A DNA stretch of 16,936 nt, taken from Chloroflexota bacterium. GTDB lineage: Bacteria > Chloroflexota > Limnocylindria > QHBO01. Of the stretch, positions 7,058 to 14,688 are shown piece after piece (position 1 is the stretch's first letter; each line of letters begins with the position of its first letter). The notes under the pieces were generated by a model. That model was not told the DNA's origin. It did not search any database and saw only the letters and a list, made by a program, of their open reading frames with translations. The stretch is from contig JAHWJN010000010.1 of the NCBI GenBank assembly GCA_019348395.1, positions 1 through 16,936 on the forward strand, written 5' to 3'. Both the position numbers and the translations under genes were made by a program.

Positions 7058-7918
7058 TCAGGATCCTCCTCGTCGGTCGGCGCCGATGGCAGCGCCCTCC
7101 GAGTGTACCACCGCATCCCGCAGCTGCCCCCGCAGGGCCGATGCCGCGTCGGCAGCCGCTCGGGGCCAGTCCGCGGCTCCGGACGCGGCGCTGGCGATGG
7201 CGCGCGAAATCGAGACGAGACCCGGCGCCCACTCCCCGTCGCACGCCCACGCCGCTGCCGCCAGGTCGCCTCCCTGCGCGCCGACGCCGGGCACCAGGAA
7301 GCCGGGGCCGGGGACGGCGCCGCGGATTTGCTCCAGCTCGACCGGCGCCGTGGCGCCGACGACCAGCCCGACTCGTCCCCCGGGCCAGCGTGCGGCGACC
7401 CAGCGGGCGACGTCGAGATACAGCGGCTCCCCGTCGTGGGAACGATCCTGCACGGTGGCCGCGGATGGGTTGCTCGTCCGAGCCAGCACATAGACGAGTC
7501 GGTCAGGGTAGGCCAGGAACGGCTCGATCGCGTCCTCGCCGAGGTACGGCGACAGCGTGACCGCGTCGGCCCGGAGGTGGCCGAGCAGGCCATCGGCGTA
7601 GCGGTCGGCCGTGCTGCCGATGTCGCCGCGCTTCGCGTCCAGCACGCAGACGAGGTCGTCGGGCACGTCGCGGCGGACGCGCTCCAGCGCGGCCCACCCG
7701 GGCGAGCCGAAGGCCTCGAAGAACGCAACGTTGATCTTCACGGCGACGGCTTCGGGGGCGGCCGCCTCGATGAGGCCGCGAGCGAAGGTCTCGATGCCGG
7801 AAACGTCCCGTGGCAGGCCATCGGGCAGCGCGTCGGGATGGGGGTCCAGCCCCAGGCACAGCCCTGCGCCGAGCTCTGCCGACCGCGCGCGCAGCCGGTC
7901 GAGCGGCGGCGGGGTCAT
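7058..7918 (-). CDS. pyrF: Orotidine 5'-phosphate decarboxylase, type 2
   Basis: OMP decarboxylase makes UMP in the last step of de novo pyrimidine synthesis. The 286-residue length and the motifs fit the type 2 (mycobacterial/myxobacterial-like) branch, which is longer than the E. coli type. Asp25 lies in CLGLDPHPD. KINVAFFE (residues 61-68) and the catalytic DAKRGDIGST (94-103, Lys96) follow, then SPYLGEDAIEPF, VLARTSNPS, VVGATAP and PGVGAQGG. The ATG at 7918 overlaps the recJ stop by four bases, and GAGG five bases upstream is a usable ribosome site. It is followed 4 nt later by tatA. No other pyrimidine gene is nearby, so it is separated from the usual pyr operon. Confidence 0.95.
   Translation of the reverse strand: MTPPPLDRLRARSAELGAGLCLGLDPHPDALPDGLPRDVSGIETFARGLIEAAAPEAVAVKINVAFFEAFGSPGWAALERVRRDVPDDLVCVLDAKRGDIGSTADRYADGLLGHLRADAVTLSPYLGEDAIEPFLAYPDRLVYVLARTSNPSAATVQDRSHDGEPLYLDVARWVAARWPGGRVGLVVGATAPVELEQIRGAVPGPGFLVPGVGAQGGDLAAAAWACDGEWAPGLVSISRAIASAASGAADWPRAAADAASALRGQLRDAVVHSEGAAIGADRRGGS
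7065..7070 (-). promoter_or_regulatory. Shine-Dalgarno of tatA inside the 3' end of pyrF
   Basis: On the minus strand AGGAGG sits 11 nt before the tatA ATG at 7053, within the last codons of pyrF. The spacing is longer than usual, but it is the only purine-rich site near this start. Confidence 0.5.
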
Positions 7919-9690
7919 CCCGCCCTCGCCAGCGCCGGCGCCGGCAGCCGTCGGGCGCGGAGCGGGCTGGCGTGGCTGTCCGCGTAGTCGAGGACGCGCA
8001 GTCGCAGCCTCGGCAGCCCGCCGAAGGTGTCGCGCTCGAGCGTACCGACCAGGTCCAGGGCCGTGTCCGGCTCGGGGAGCGGGCGCGCGGCGTCGAGACC
8101 GAACGCGACGGCATCGAAGGTCTCGAGACCTCGCCGCATGCGGAAGGCAACGTGGGCCTCGGTCGCGCCCACACGCCGGGCCGCCGCGACACGCATGCCG
8201 GTCACCGCCAGCACCGGCTCCACGTGGCCCGGTCCGTACGGCGCGAGACGATGCAGCTCGTCGGCGAGAACCCAATCCACCAGCCGCGCGGGCAGAACCA
8301 GGTCCACGATCTGGCGACCGGCACGCTGTGGCACGACGTCCGGCACGAGCGGGAACGGTCGCGGGAGCGCGTGGAAGGCAGCGACGAACGCGTCCCAGCC
8401 ACCCGGCGACACGCTGAATCCGCCGGCTGCGGCATGGCCACCCCGTTTCGTCAGCAGCCGGTCGCAGACCTCGAGGGCTGCGGCCACGTGGAAGTCGTCT
8501 GGGGCGCGCACCGAGCCCCGCACCTCGTCGCCGACGAGGGTCGCGACGGCGACCGGGCGCGCCAGCGCATCGGCGAGGCGCCCTGCCACCAGGCCGACGA
8601 GACCCGGTGCCCAGGCATCGTCGCGCAGGACGAGCGGCCCGTCGCCGGTTGCCCCGTACGCCAGGCGGCGCGCGGCCTCGACGGCGGTCTTCGTCATGTC
8701 ACGGCGCCGCTCGTGCACCGCCTCGAGCTGGTCCGCGAGCGCTTCAGCCCGATCGGCATCCTGCTCGAGCAGCAGCGACATGGCGATCTCCGCATCGGCG
8801 ATCCGGCCCGCGGCGTTGACTCGCGGCACGACGCCGAAGCCCAGGTCCCGCGCGGTCGCCTGGCCGGGCGACTCACAGGCCCTGGCGAGGAGCGCACGCA
8901 GGCCCGCCCGCTCGGTTCGGGCCAGCTCCTCGAGGCCGAGCCGGACGATGGCGCGACTCTCCCCCGTCATGGGCGCGAGGTCGGCGACGGTCCCGATGGC
9001 CGCGACGGCCGCCAGGCCCTCCGTGCTCGCGCCGCGTCGGTCCAGCAGCGCCGACGCGAGCTTGTACGAGAGGCCGGCGCCGGTGAGATCGGGATCGGGG
9101 TAGGTGCAGTCGGGACGATGCGGGTCGACGACGGCGACGGCTCGCGGGAGGGTGAGGGGCGGCAGGTGATGATCGGTGATGACGACGTCCATGCCCAGAT
9201 CGCGGGCCGCCTCCACCTCGACCGCGTTGCTGATCCCGCAGTCGCAGGTGATGACGAGCCCCACCCCCCGGCCGGCCAGCACCTGCAGGCCCGAGATCGA
9301 GAGCCCGTACCCCTCCGACAACCTCGAGGGAACGTAACGGATCGGCTCGACGCCCAGCCGGCGCAGGGCCAGGACCCACGTGACGATGGCCGTCATTCCG
9401 TCGGCGTCGTAGTCGCCCCAGATCGCGATCCGCTCGCCGGTACGGACCGCGCGGTCGATGCGATCGAGCGCGACGGACGCATCGGCCATGCGCGACAGAT
9501 CGTGCAGGGCACCGGCGCCCGCGTCGAGGAAGGCACGGAGCTGTGGGTCGTCGCGGAAGCCGCGACGGGCGAGCAGGGTGGCGACCGGCCGGCCGAACCC
9601 GGTGAACGCCGGCGGATCCGGCACGGGCTCGGGCAGCAGCCACTCCAGGCTCGGGATGATCACGCCGCCATGGTAGCCGCGGGCCATCAC
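7915..9690 (-). CDS. recJ: Single-stranded-DNA-specific 5'-3' exonuclease RecJ
   Basis: RecJ is a DHH-superfamily exonuclease degrading 5' single-stranded DNA ends in RecF-type recombination, mismatch and base excision repair. Motifs in order are WGDYDADGMTA (residues 91-101), CDCGIS (149-154), ITDHHLP (171-177, the DHH signature), VVDPHRPDC (187-195), AIGTVADLAPM (231-241, metal ligand Asp237), PRVNAAGR (289-296), RGSVR (391-395) and GGHAAAGGFS (417-426, DHHA1 domain). An OB-fold region follows to about residue 575. The 591-residue length is close to normal. Possible starts are the GTG at 9690, the adjacent ATG at 9687 or a GTG about nine codons downstream; none has a strong Shine-Dalgarno. 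The secF stop lies 18 nt upstream, matching the secD-secF-recJ order seen in several bacteria. Confidence 0.96.
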   Translation of the reverse strand: MMARGYHGGVIIPSLEWLLPEPVPDPPAFTGFGRPVATLLARRGFRDDPQLRAFLDAGAGALHDLSRMADASVALDRIDRAVRTGERIAIWGDYDADGMTAIVTWVLALRRLGVEPIRYVPSRLSEGYGLSISGLQVLAGRGVGLVITCDCGISNAVEVEAARDLGMDVVITDHHLPPLTLPRAVAVVDPHRPDCTYPDPDLTGAGLSYKLASALLDRRGASTEGLAAVAAIGTVADLAPMTGESRAIVRLGLEELARTERAGLRALLARACESPGQATARDLGFGVVPRVNAAGRIADAEIAMSLLLEQDADRAEALADQLEAVHERRRDMTKTAVEAARRLAYGATGDGPLVLRDDAWAPGLVGLVAGRLADALARPVAVATLVGDEVRGSVRAPDDFHVAAALEVCDRLLTKRGGHAAAGGFSVSPGGWDAFVAAFHALPRPFPLVPDVVPQRAGRQIVDLVLPARLVDWVLADELHRLAPYGPGHVEPVLAVTGMRVAAARRVGATEAHVAFRMRRGLETFDAVAFGLDAARPLPEPDTALDLVGTLERDTFGGLPRLRLRVLDYADSHASPLRARRLPAPALARAG

Positions 9691-9708
9691 CCGCCGCTTA
9701 CCGTTCCG

Positions 9709-10764
9709 TTATCGGGCGGCGGCGCGTCGCTTTCGACGCGCGTCCCACTCGTTCCAGTCGACCAGGATCTGGGCCGCGTTGAAGATCGACGAGTAGGTGC
9801 CGCTGATGATCCCGATCAGCAGTGCGACGAAGCCGCGGATCGTCGCCGGACCCAGCAGGACGAGCGCCGCGATCGGCACGAGCAGCGTCAGGCCGGTCAG
9901 GAGCGAACGCCCGAGCGTCTGGAGCAGCGAGTGGTTCACGACCGCTCCGAACGGCTCGGCCGTCCGTCGGACGCGATTCTCCCGGATGCGGTCGAAGACG
10001 ACGATCGTGTCGTTCACGCTGAACGCGATGATGGTGAGCAGCGCCGTGACGAACAGCGCATCGATCTCGGTCCCGAGGAAGAATCCGAGGATCGCGAAGA
10101 TGCCGACGACGAAGAACACGTCGTGGAGCAGCGCGATCACGGCGGCGGTTCCATAGCGGAACCCGAACCGGATCCACAGGTACCCGAGCATGAGCAGCTC
10201 GCCGATGACGATCAGGATCGCGGAGTTCCGGATCAGCTCGGCACCGATGATCGGCCCGACGGTGCGCGCCAGCCGGATGTCGGCCTCCCCGAACCGCTCC
10301 TCGAGGTCGGCCTGGAGCTCGGCGAACGGCGTGCCCTCGGCGATGGTCGGCGACTCGGTCGGCGCCGGCGATGGAGCTGCCGCCTCGGTCGGCTCCGGGG
10401 AGCCGGTCGGCTCCTCCGCGGGCGATGCGGTGGCCCCGGGCGATGCGGTGGCCCCGGGCGATGCGGTCGCGGTCGGAGACTGCGTCGGGCCCTGCGGGGG
10501 CGCGAGGTCGATCGGCCGCGTCCGAATCCGGACGAAGCCGTCGTCCAGCTCGCCGACCGTCGCGTCCGGGTACCCGAGCTCGTCGAGCGCGTCGGCCATC
10601 TCACGTGCGGACGGCGCATCGGCGTGGCGGACCTCCCACTCGGTGCCGCCGGTGAAGTCGATCGAGGGACGCAGGCCGCCGAGCAGGATGAAGAGCAGTC
10701 CGGGCACGATGAAGATCGCACTCAGGATGTAGTACCAGCGGCGCCTGCCGACGAGGTCGTACAT
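9709..10764 (-). CDS. secF: Protein translocase subunit SecF with extended extracytoplasmic loop
   Basis: SecF pairs with SecD and uses the proton gradient to help complete Sec-dependent export. The first membrane helix (about residues 11-30) is followed by the conserved DFTGG (36-40). Five further helices lie between about residues 180 and 335, with FSVNDTIVVFDRIRENR (248-264), the SecF hallmark. The 351-residue length exceeds the usual 290 to 320 because residues about 89-143 form a Pro/Ser/Thr/Ala-rich low-complexity insert in the first extracytoplasmic domain. Part of it is ATASPG repeats coded by an 18-bp tandem repeat at 10420-10467. The ATG at 10764 follows the secD stop by 3 nt with GGAG about nine bases upstream. 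The family assignment is clear; the function of the insert is unknown. Confidence 0.95.
   Translation of the reverse strand: MYDLVGRRRWYYILSAIFIVPGLLFILLGGLRPSIDFTGGTEWEVRHADAPSAREMADALDELGYPDATVGELDDGFVRIRTRPIDLAPPQGPTQSPTATASPGATASPGATASPAEEPTGSPEPTEAAAPSPAPTESPTIAEGTPFAELQADLEERFGEADIRLARTVGPIIGAELIRNSAILIVIGELLMLGYLWIRFGFRYGTAAVIALLHDVFFVVGIFAILGFFLGTEIDALFVTALLTIIAFSVNDTIVVFDRIRENRVRRTAEPFGAVVNHSLLQTLGRSLLTGLTLLVPIAALVLLGPATIRGFVALLIGIISGTYSSIFNAAQILVDWNEWDARRKRRAAAR
10420..10467. repeat. 18-bp tandem repeat inside secF (about 2.7 copies)
   Basis: The plus-strand unit GGGCGATGCGGTGGCCCC occurs at 10420-10437 and 10438-10455, then as a partial third copy at 10456-10467. Because 18 is a multiple of three the frame is kept, and on the minus strand it codes for repeats of ATASPG. 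It looks like slippage-prone expansion in the low-complexity loop of SecF and could vary in copy number between strains. Confidence 0.85.
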
Positions 10765-10767
10765 CGA

Positions 10768-12102
10768 TCAGCGCTCCACGTGGTAGAGGTCCAGCCGGCG
10801 GCCCCACGTGGTGCGGGTCACGTAGCGGAGGAGCGTGCGGGTCACGGTGATGGCGGTGAACATGCTCACCAGCACGCCGATGATCAGCACCAGCGCGAAG
10901 CCGCGGACCACGGTGGATCCCTGCCAGTAGAGCCAGCCGGCGACGAGCAGGCTCGACACGTTGGAGTCGAGGATGCTCGACCAGGCGCGGTTGAAGCCTG
11001 CCTCGATCGCCGGACCGAGCGTCTTGCCGGCCCGGATCTCCTCCTTCATCCGCTCGAAGATGAGGATATTCGCGTCCACGGCCATGCCGATGCTGAGGAT
11101 GAACGCCGCCACGCCCGCCAGGGTCAGCGTCACGTGGAGCACGCGGAAGATGGCGTAGATGAGCAGCGCGTAGAAGATCAGGGCAAGGGCGGCCAGCACG
11201 CCGGGCAGCCGGTAGTGGAAGACCATGAACAGCATCACCAGCGCGATGCCGACCAGGCCGGCGATCAGGGCCTGGACCAGGAAGTCGGCCCCGAGGGTCG
11301 GCGCCACCGACTCGACGCCCTGCTCCTCGAGGGCGACGGGCAGCGCACCGAAGCGCAGGGTGTTGTAGAGGTTGGTCCGCTCCACCTCGTTCTCCGGCGT
11401 GCCCGGACCGACGGTGATGATGGTCGTGCCGCCGCAGATGGGCTGCCGGATCTCCGGGACGGTGATCACCCTGCCGTCGAGGGCGATCGGCCCAGGCCGC
11501 TGTGTGTTGGCGGTGGTGAACTGGCACCAGATGTCGCTGCCCTCGTCGGAGAGCGAGAACGAAACGCCGATCTGGTTTCCCTCCCCCACGTCGGGCGCGA
11601 CGCTCCCGGGCTGGATCTCCCCACCGTCGAACAGCACCCGGACGGCGTTGGTCTCGATGAGCTCGCTGACGTCCTGGTCCGGGGTGAGCTGCTGGCCCTG
11701 TGGGTCGATGAACTGCAGCTGGCCGGTGGAACCCACGAGGTCGCGCACCTGGTCCTGGTCGCTGACGCCCGGCACCTCCACCACGATCCGTCGAGTCCCG
11801 TCGCCGGCGGTCTCCGTCCGGACCTGTGGCTCGGTGACGCCGATGCCGGCCACGCGACGCTCGATGATGTCGCGCGCCACCTCCACGTCGTCGTCGGTGA
11901 TCTCCTGCCCCGCCTGCGGCTGCACCTCGAGCGTGACCCGGAGGCCGCCCTGCAGGTCCAGGCCGAGGACGGTGCGGAACTCGAAGCCGGCAACCTCGCG
12001 GGGCAGCCAGTCGAGGCCGAGCGTCTGCCTCGGCAAATTGATGAAGATCGTGAGCAGGGCGATGAGCCCGATCACCCACGGGGCGATGCGACGCCAGGTC
12101 AT
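10768..12102 (-). CDS. secD: Protein translocase subunit SecD
   Basis: SecD is the larger half of the SecDF membrane complex that uses the proton-motive force to pull exported proteins out of the SecYEG channel. From the ATG at 12102 the protein has 444 residues, with an N-terminal helix (about 8-22), the conserved GLDLQGG (47-53) and a large extracytoplasmic P1 domain. Five C-terminal helices start near residue 270 and include the hallmark MAVDANILIFERMKEE. A GTG at 12162 would add 20 residues (MSAPHRPG...) whose codons have GC-rich third positions. It would start just after a hairpin and lacks a Shine-Dalgarno. The ATG gives the compact N-terminus usual for SecD, but the choice is uncertain. 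secF follows after 3 nt. Confidence 0.95.
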   Translation of the reverse strand: MTWRRIAPWVIGLIALLTIFINLPRQTLGLDWLPREVAGFEFRTVLGLDLQGGLRVTLEVQPQAGQEITDDDVEVARDIIERRVAGIGVTEPQVRTETAGDGTRRIVVEVPGVSDQDQVRDLVGSTGQLQFIDPQGQQLTPDQDVSELIETNAVRVLFDGGEIQPGSVAPDVGEGNQIGVSFSLSDEGSDIWCQFTTANTQRPGPIALDGRVITVPEIRQPICGGTTIITVGPGTPENEVERTNLYNTLRFGALPVALEEQGVESVAPTLGADFLVQALIAGLVGIALVMLFMVFHYRLPGVLAALALIFYALLIYAIFRVLHVTLTLAGVAAFILSIGMAVDANILIFERMKEEIRAGKTLGPAIEAGFNRAWSSILDSNVSSLLVAGWLYWQGSTVVRGFALVLIIGVLVSMFTAITVTRTLLRYVTRTTWGRRLDLYHVER

Positions 12103-12168
12103 GCGGTGGCCGTACGTCCTCAGGTCGTGCGATGTCGTGCCGGGCCGGTGCGGAGCGGACACGAAACA

Positions 12169-12187
12169 CGCCGCTTCACCAGCGGCG
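12169..12187 (-). terminator. Possible weak intrinsic terminator or RNA hairpin between uvrC and secD
   Basis: On the minus strand a perfect 7-bp inverted repeat (CGCCGCT / AGCGGCG) with a 5-nt loop GGTGA is followed by TGTTTCGTG. The stem is stable, but the T-run is short and interrupted, so termination would be partial at best. It lies between the uvrC stop at 12211 and the secD start. If secD starts at the GTG at 12162, the hairpin would occupy the ribosome-binding region. Confidence 0.4.
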
Positions 12188-12210
12188 GGCGGCGCCAGTC
12201 TAGCAGACGC

Positions 12211-14175
12211 TCAGGCGAGCATCCCCTCGCGCGCGAGGTGCGACTTCAGCCGCTCGGCGAGCGCCCGGCTGATGCCCGGCGTGGCCGCCACCTCCTCGAC
12301 CGTCGCCTCCCGGATTCGCCGCACGGAGCCGAACTGCCTGAGCAGCGCCTTCTTGCGCCCGGGCCCGATCCCGGCGATCTCGTCGAGCTCGCTGCGGAGG
12401 GCGCGCCTGCCGCGAACGTCACGGTGGTACGTGATGGCGAACCGATGCGCCTCGTCGCGGATGCGCTGCACCAGGTAGAGGGCCTGCGAGCGGCGAGGCA
12501 GCACCACGGGCGCGGCGCGTCTCGGCAGGAACAGCTCCTCGAAGCGCTTCGCGAGGCCGGCGAGCGGGACGTCGGTGATGCCGAGGTCATCGAGCACGCC
12601 GACGGCCGTGGACAGCTGACCCTTGCCCCCGTCCACGATGACGAGGTCCGGCACCGCCCACCCGGCGTCGCCGTCCCGCGGCCGGGACCGCGCCTCGGGA
12701 TCGGGCTCCTCGATCGTCTCCGGCGTCTCGTCGGCCCCGACCGCGGCGAGCGACAGCGCCCCCGTTTCGGCACGCAGTTTTGCGACGCGGCTGAACCGTC
12801 GCCGCAGGACCTCTCCCATCATCCGGAAGTCGTCGGGCGTGTCACCCGAGCGGATGCGGAAGCGTCGGTACTCCTTGGGCTCCGGCCTGCCGTCGATGAA
12901 CACGACCATCGACCCGACTGCGGCGGTCCCCTGGATGTTGCTCATGTCGTAGCACTCGATCCGCTCCGGCATCCTCGGCAGCTCGAGCGCCGCGGCGAGC
13001 TCGGTGAGGGCCTCGTCGCGCCGCGCGGTGTCGGCCATCCACTCGGCGCGTTCGCGCTCGAGCGCCTCCTCCGCGTTCCGGGTGGCGAGCGCCACCAGCC
13101 GTCGCTTCTCGCCGCGTTCGGGAACGCTGATCGTTACCCGCACCCCGCGTCGGTCGGCGAGGTACGCGGCGAGGCCATCGGCCTCGCTCGGCAGGAGCGG
13201 CGCAAGGACCGCCCGCGGGAGCGCATCGGTGCTGGCGTAGTACTGCTGCAGGAACGAGCCGAGCACCTCGCCGGCGGCCACATCCCGGGCCCCCTCGACC
13301 ACGAAGTGCTCGCGGCCGATGAGCTTGCCGTTGCGCACCTGCATGACCACCACGCAGGCCTCGTCCTCCGCCCGCGCGAGGCCGATGACGTCGTGCTCGG
13401 CCCGGCTGAAGGCCGCCATCTTCTGCTGCTCCATCGTGCGCTCCACGGCGCGGAGCTTGTCGCGGGTGGCGGCCGCCTGCTCGAAGCGGAGCGCCTCGCT
13501 GTGCGCCTCCATCTCGCCGCGCAGCTCGGCCGCGATCGGCTCCTGCTTCCCCTCCAGGAAGTCGACGATCTGCCCGATCGTCCCCCGGTAGTCGTCCTTC
13601 GGGACGGCCCCGATGCAGGGGCCCTGGCATCGGTTGATGTAGTAGAGGAGGCAGGGCCGCTCGAGCACTCGCTTGCCCTCGGGGATGTCGAGGTTGCAGG
13701 TCCGGAACGGGAAGATCTTGCGCAGCAGCTTCAGCGTCTCGTCGACGCTCGATGCGGATGCGTACGGCCCGAAGTAGCGGCTCCCGTCGCGGGCCAGCTT
13801 CCGGGTCCTCACGATGCGCGGGAAGTCCTCGCCCAGGGTGATCTTCACGAAGGGGTAGCTCTTGTCGTCGCGCAGCCGGATGTTGAACCGTGGCCGGTGC
13901 TCCTTGATGAGGTTCGACTCGAGCAGGTAGGCCTCCGACACGGTGTCGGTCACGGTGTACGCGACGTCGGCGACCTCGGTCACCATGCGGCCGATGCGGG
14001 CATCCTCCGGCCCGCGAGCGCCGAAGTAGGAGCGGACCCGGCTCCGGAGCGAGTCCGCCTTGCCGACGTACAGCACGCGACCGTCGGCGTTCTTCATGAG
14101 GTACACGCCCGGCCGGGTCGGCAGCCGGCGCAGCACCGCACGCAGTGACTCGGGCAGCGCGCGCTGGGGGCTCAT
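12211..14175 (-). CDS. uvrC: UvrABC excinuclease subunit C
   Basis: UvrC makes both incisions in nucleotide excision repair. The N-terminal GIY-YIG nuclease is visible as GVYLM (residues 23-27) and VLYVGKADSLRSRVRSYF (34-51). Four cysteines (160, 175, 183, 187) match the spacing of the iron-sulfur cluster ligands described for E. coli UvrC. A UVR motif binding UvrB lies near 203-242. The RNase-H-like 5' nuclease has Asp410 in ECYDMSNIQG, Asp515 in IVDGGKGQLS and His578 in RDEAHRFA. A helix-hairpin-helix pair ends the protein (IAGIGPGRKKALL and TPGISRALAERL). At 654 residues it is longer than the usual 590 to 620, largely from an acidic, proline-rich insert at about 475-506. The ATG at 14175 lacks a clear Shine-Dalgarno. 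Confidence 0.97.
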   Translation of the reverse strand: MSPQRALPESLRAVLRRLPTRPGVYLMKNADGRVLYVGKADSLRSRVRSYFGARGPEDARIGRMVTEVADVAYTVTDTVSEAYLLESNLIKEHRPRFNIRLRDDKSYPFVKITLGEDFPRIVRTRKLARDGSRYFGPYASASSVDETLKLLRKIFPFRTCNLDIPEGKRVLERPCLLYYINRCQGPCIGAVPKDDYRGTIGQIVDFLEGKQEPIAAELRGEMEAHSEALRFEQAAATRDKLRAVERTMEQQKMAAFSRAEHDVIGLARAEDEACVVVMQVRNGKLIGREHFVVEGARDVAAGEVLGSFLQQYYASTDALPRAVLAPLLPSEADGLAAYLADRRGVRVTISVPERGEKRRLVALATRNAEEALERERAEWMADTARRDEALTELAAALELPRMPERIECYDMSNIQGTAAVGSMVVFIDGRPEPKEYRRFRIRSGDTPDDFRMMGEVLRRRFSRVAKLRAETGALSLAAVGADETPETIEEPDPEARSRPRDGDAGWAVPDLVIVDGGKGQLSTAVGVLDDLGITDVPLAGLAKRFEELFLPRRAAPVVLPRRSQALYLVQRIRDEAHRFAITYHRDVRGRRALRSELDEIAGIGPGRKKALLRQFGSVRRIREATVEEVAATPGISRALAERLKSHLAREGMLA

Positions 14176-14199
14176 GGACCGATTCTACGAGGACCCGCC

Positions 14200-14688
14200 T
14201 CAGAGACCGAGGTAGGTCACCCGGTCACCTGCCGCGTCGATCAGATCGAGCAGCTGACGGAGCGGCTCGGAGCTCGCGGCGAGCTCGCCCCGGTCCACCC
14301 AGCCGGCCTCCGCGATCTCGCCGAACTGCGGCGCCAGCGCGCCGCCGGTCACATGCCCGACGAAGACGAACGAGACGTCGCGTCCCCTGCGCGCGTCGAC
14401 CAGGACGAGCCGGTCGACGACGACCTCCAGGCCGGTCTCTTCCCGGGTCTCGCGGGCGGCCCCGTCGTGCGGCGTCTCGCCGCGCTCGAGACGACCGCCG
14501 GGCAGCATCCAGCCCGGCCCGAGGTAGGTCGTCCGCACGGCGAGCACGCGGCCCTCGGGGTCGGTCGCGTAGACGTGCGCCCCTTCCGTGCGCCGGTATC
14601 GACCGCCGAAGAGGCCGGCGAATTGGATGGCGCCGCCGATCAGGAGACGTGGAAGGTCCCGGAGCCGCAGCCGCCGGCTACGACGCAT
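14200..14688 (-). CDS. NUDIX hydrolase
   Basis: NUDIX enzymes hydrolyse nucleoside diphosphates linked to another moiety, often for nucleotide-pool cleaning or cofactor turnover. The full NUDIX box (GX5EX7REUXEEXGU) is present at residues 65-87 as GRLERGE ... RETREETGL, preceded by the substrate-side segment YLGPGWMLPGG. The helix-forming N-terminal region (about 10-30, LPRLLIGGAIQFAGLFGG) is hydrophobic and could attach to the membrane, but it is too short and mixed to call a transmembrane segment. The ATG at 14688 gives 162 residues and overlaps the upstream LCP gene by 11 nt; an ATG at 14733 would add 15 residues with a longer overlap. The substrate cannot be predicted. Its position beside uvrC is compatible with a DNA-damage or nucleotide-sanitising role, but that is inference. 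Confidence 0.88.
   Translation of the reverse strand: MRRSRRLRLRDLPRLLIGGAIQFAGLFGGRYRRTEGAHVYATDPEGRVLAVRTTYLGPGWMLPGGRLERGETPHDGAARETREETGLEVVVDRLVLVDARRGRDVSFVFVGHVTGGALAPQFGEIAEAGWVDRGELAASSEPLRQLLDLIDAAGDRVTYLGL

Noticed and set aside
9691..9722. Inverted repeat CCGCCGC / GCGGCGG around the secF stop as a terminator
   Set aside because: The loop is 18 nt, half the stem lies in secF coding sequence and there is no T-run, so it is expected by chance in GC-rich DNA.
7810..14148. A 2112-codon plus-strand open frame antisense to recJ, secF, secD and uvrC
   Set aside because: The four genes share the same phase, and this frame is the codon-aligned antisense frame. It stays open simply because TTA, CTA and TCA codons are avoided in GC-rich genes. 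Its translation is Arg/Gly/Asp/Gln-rich with no recognisable domain.
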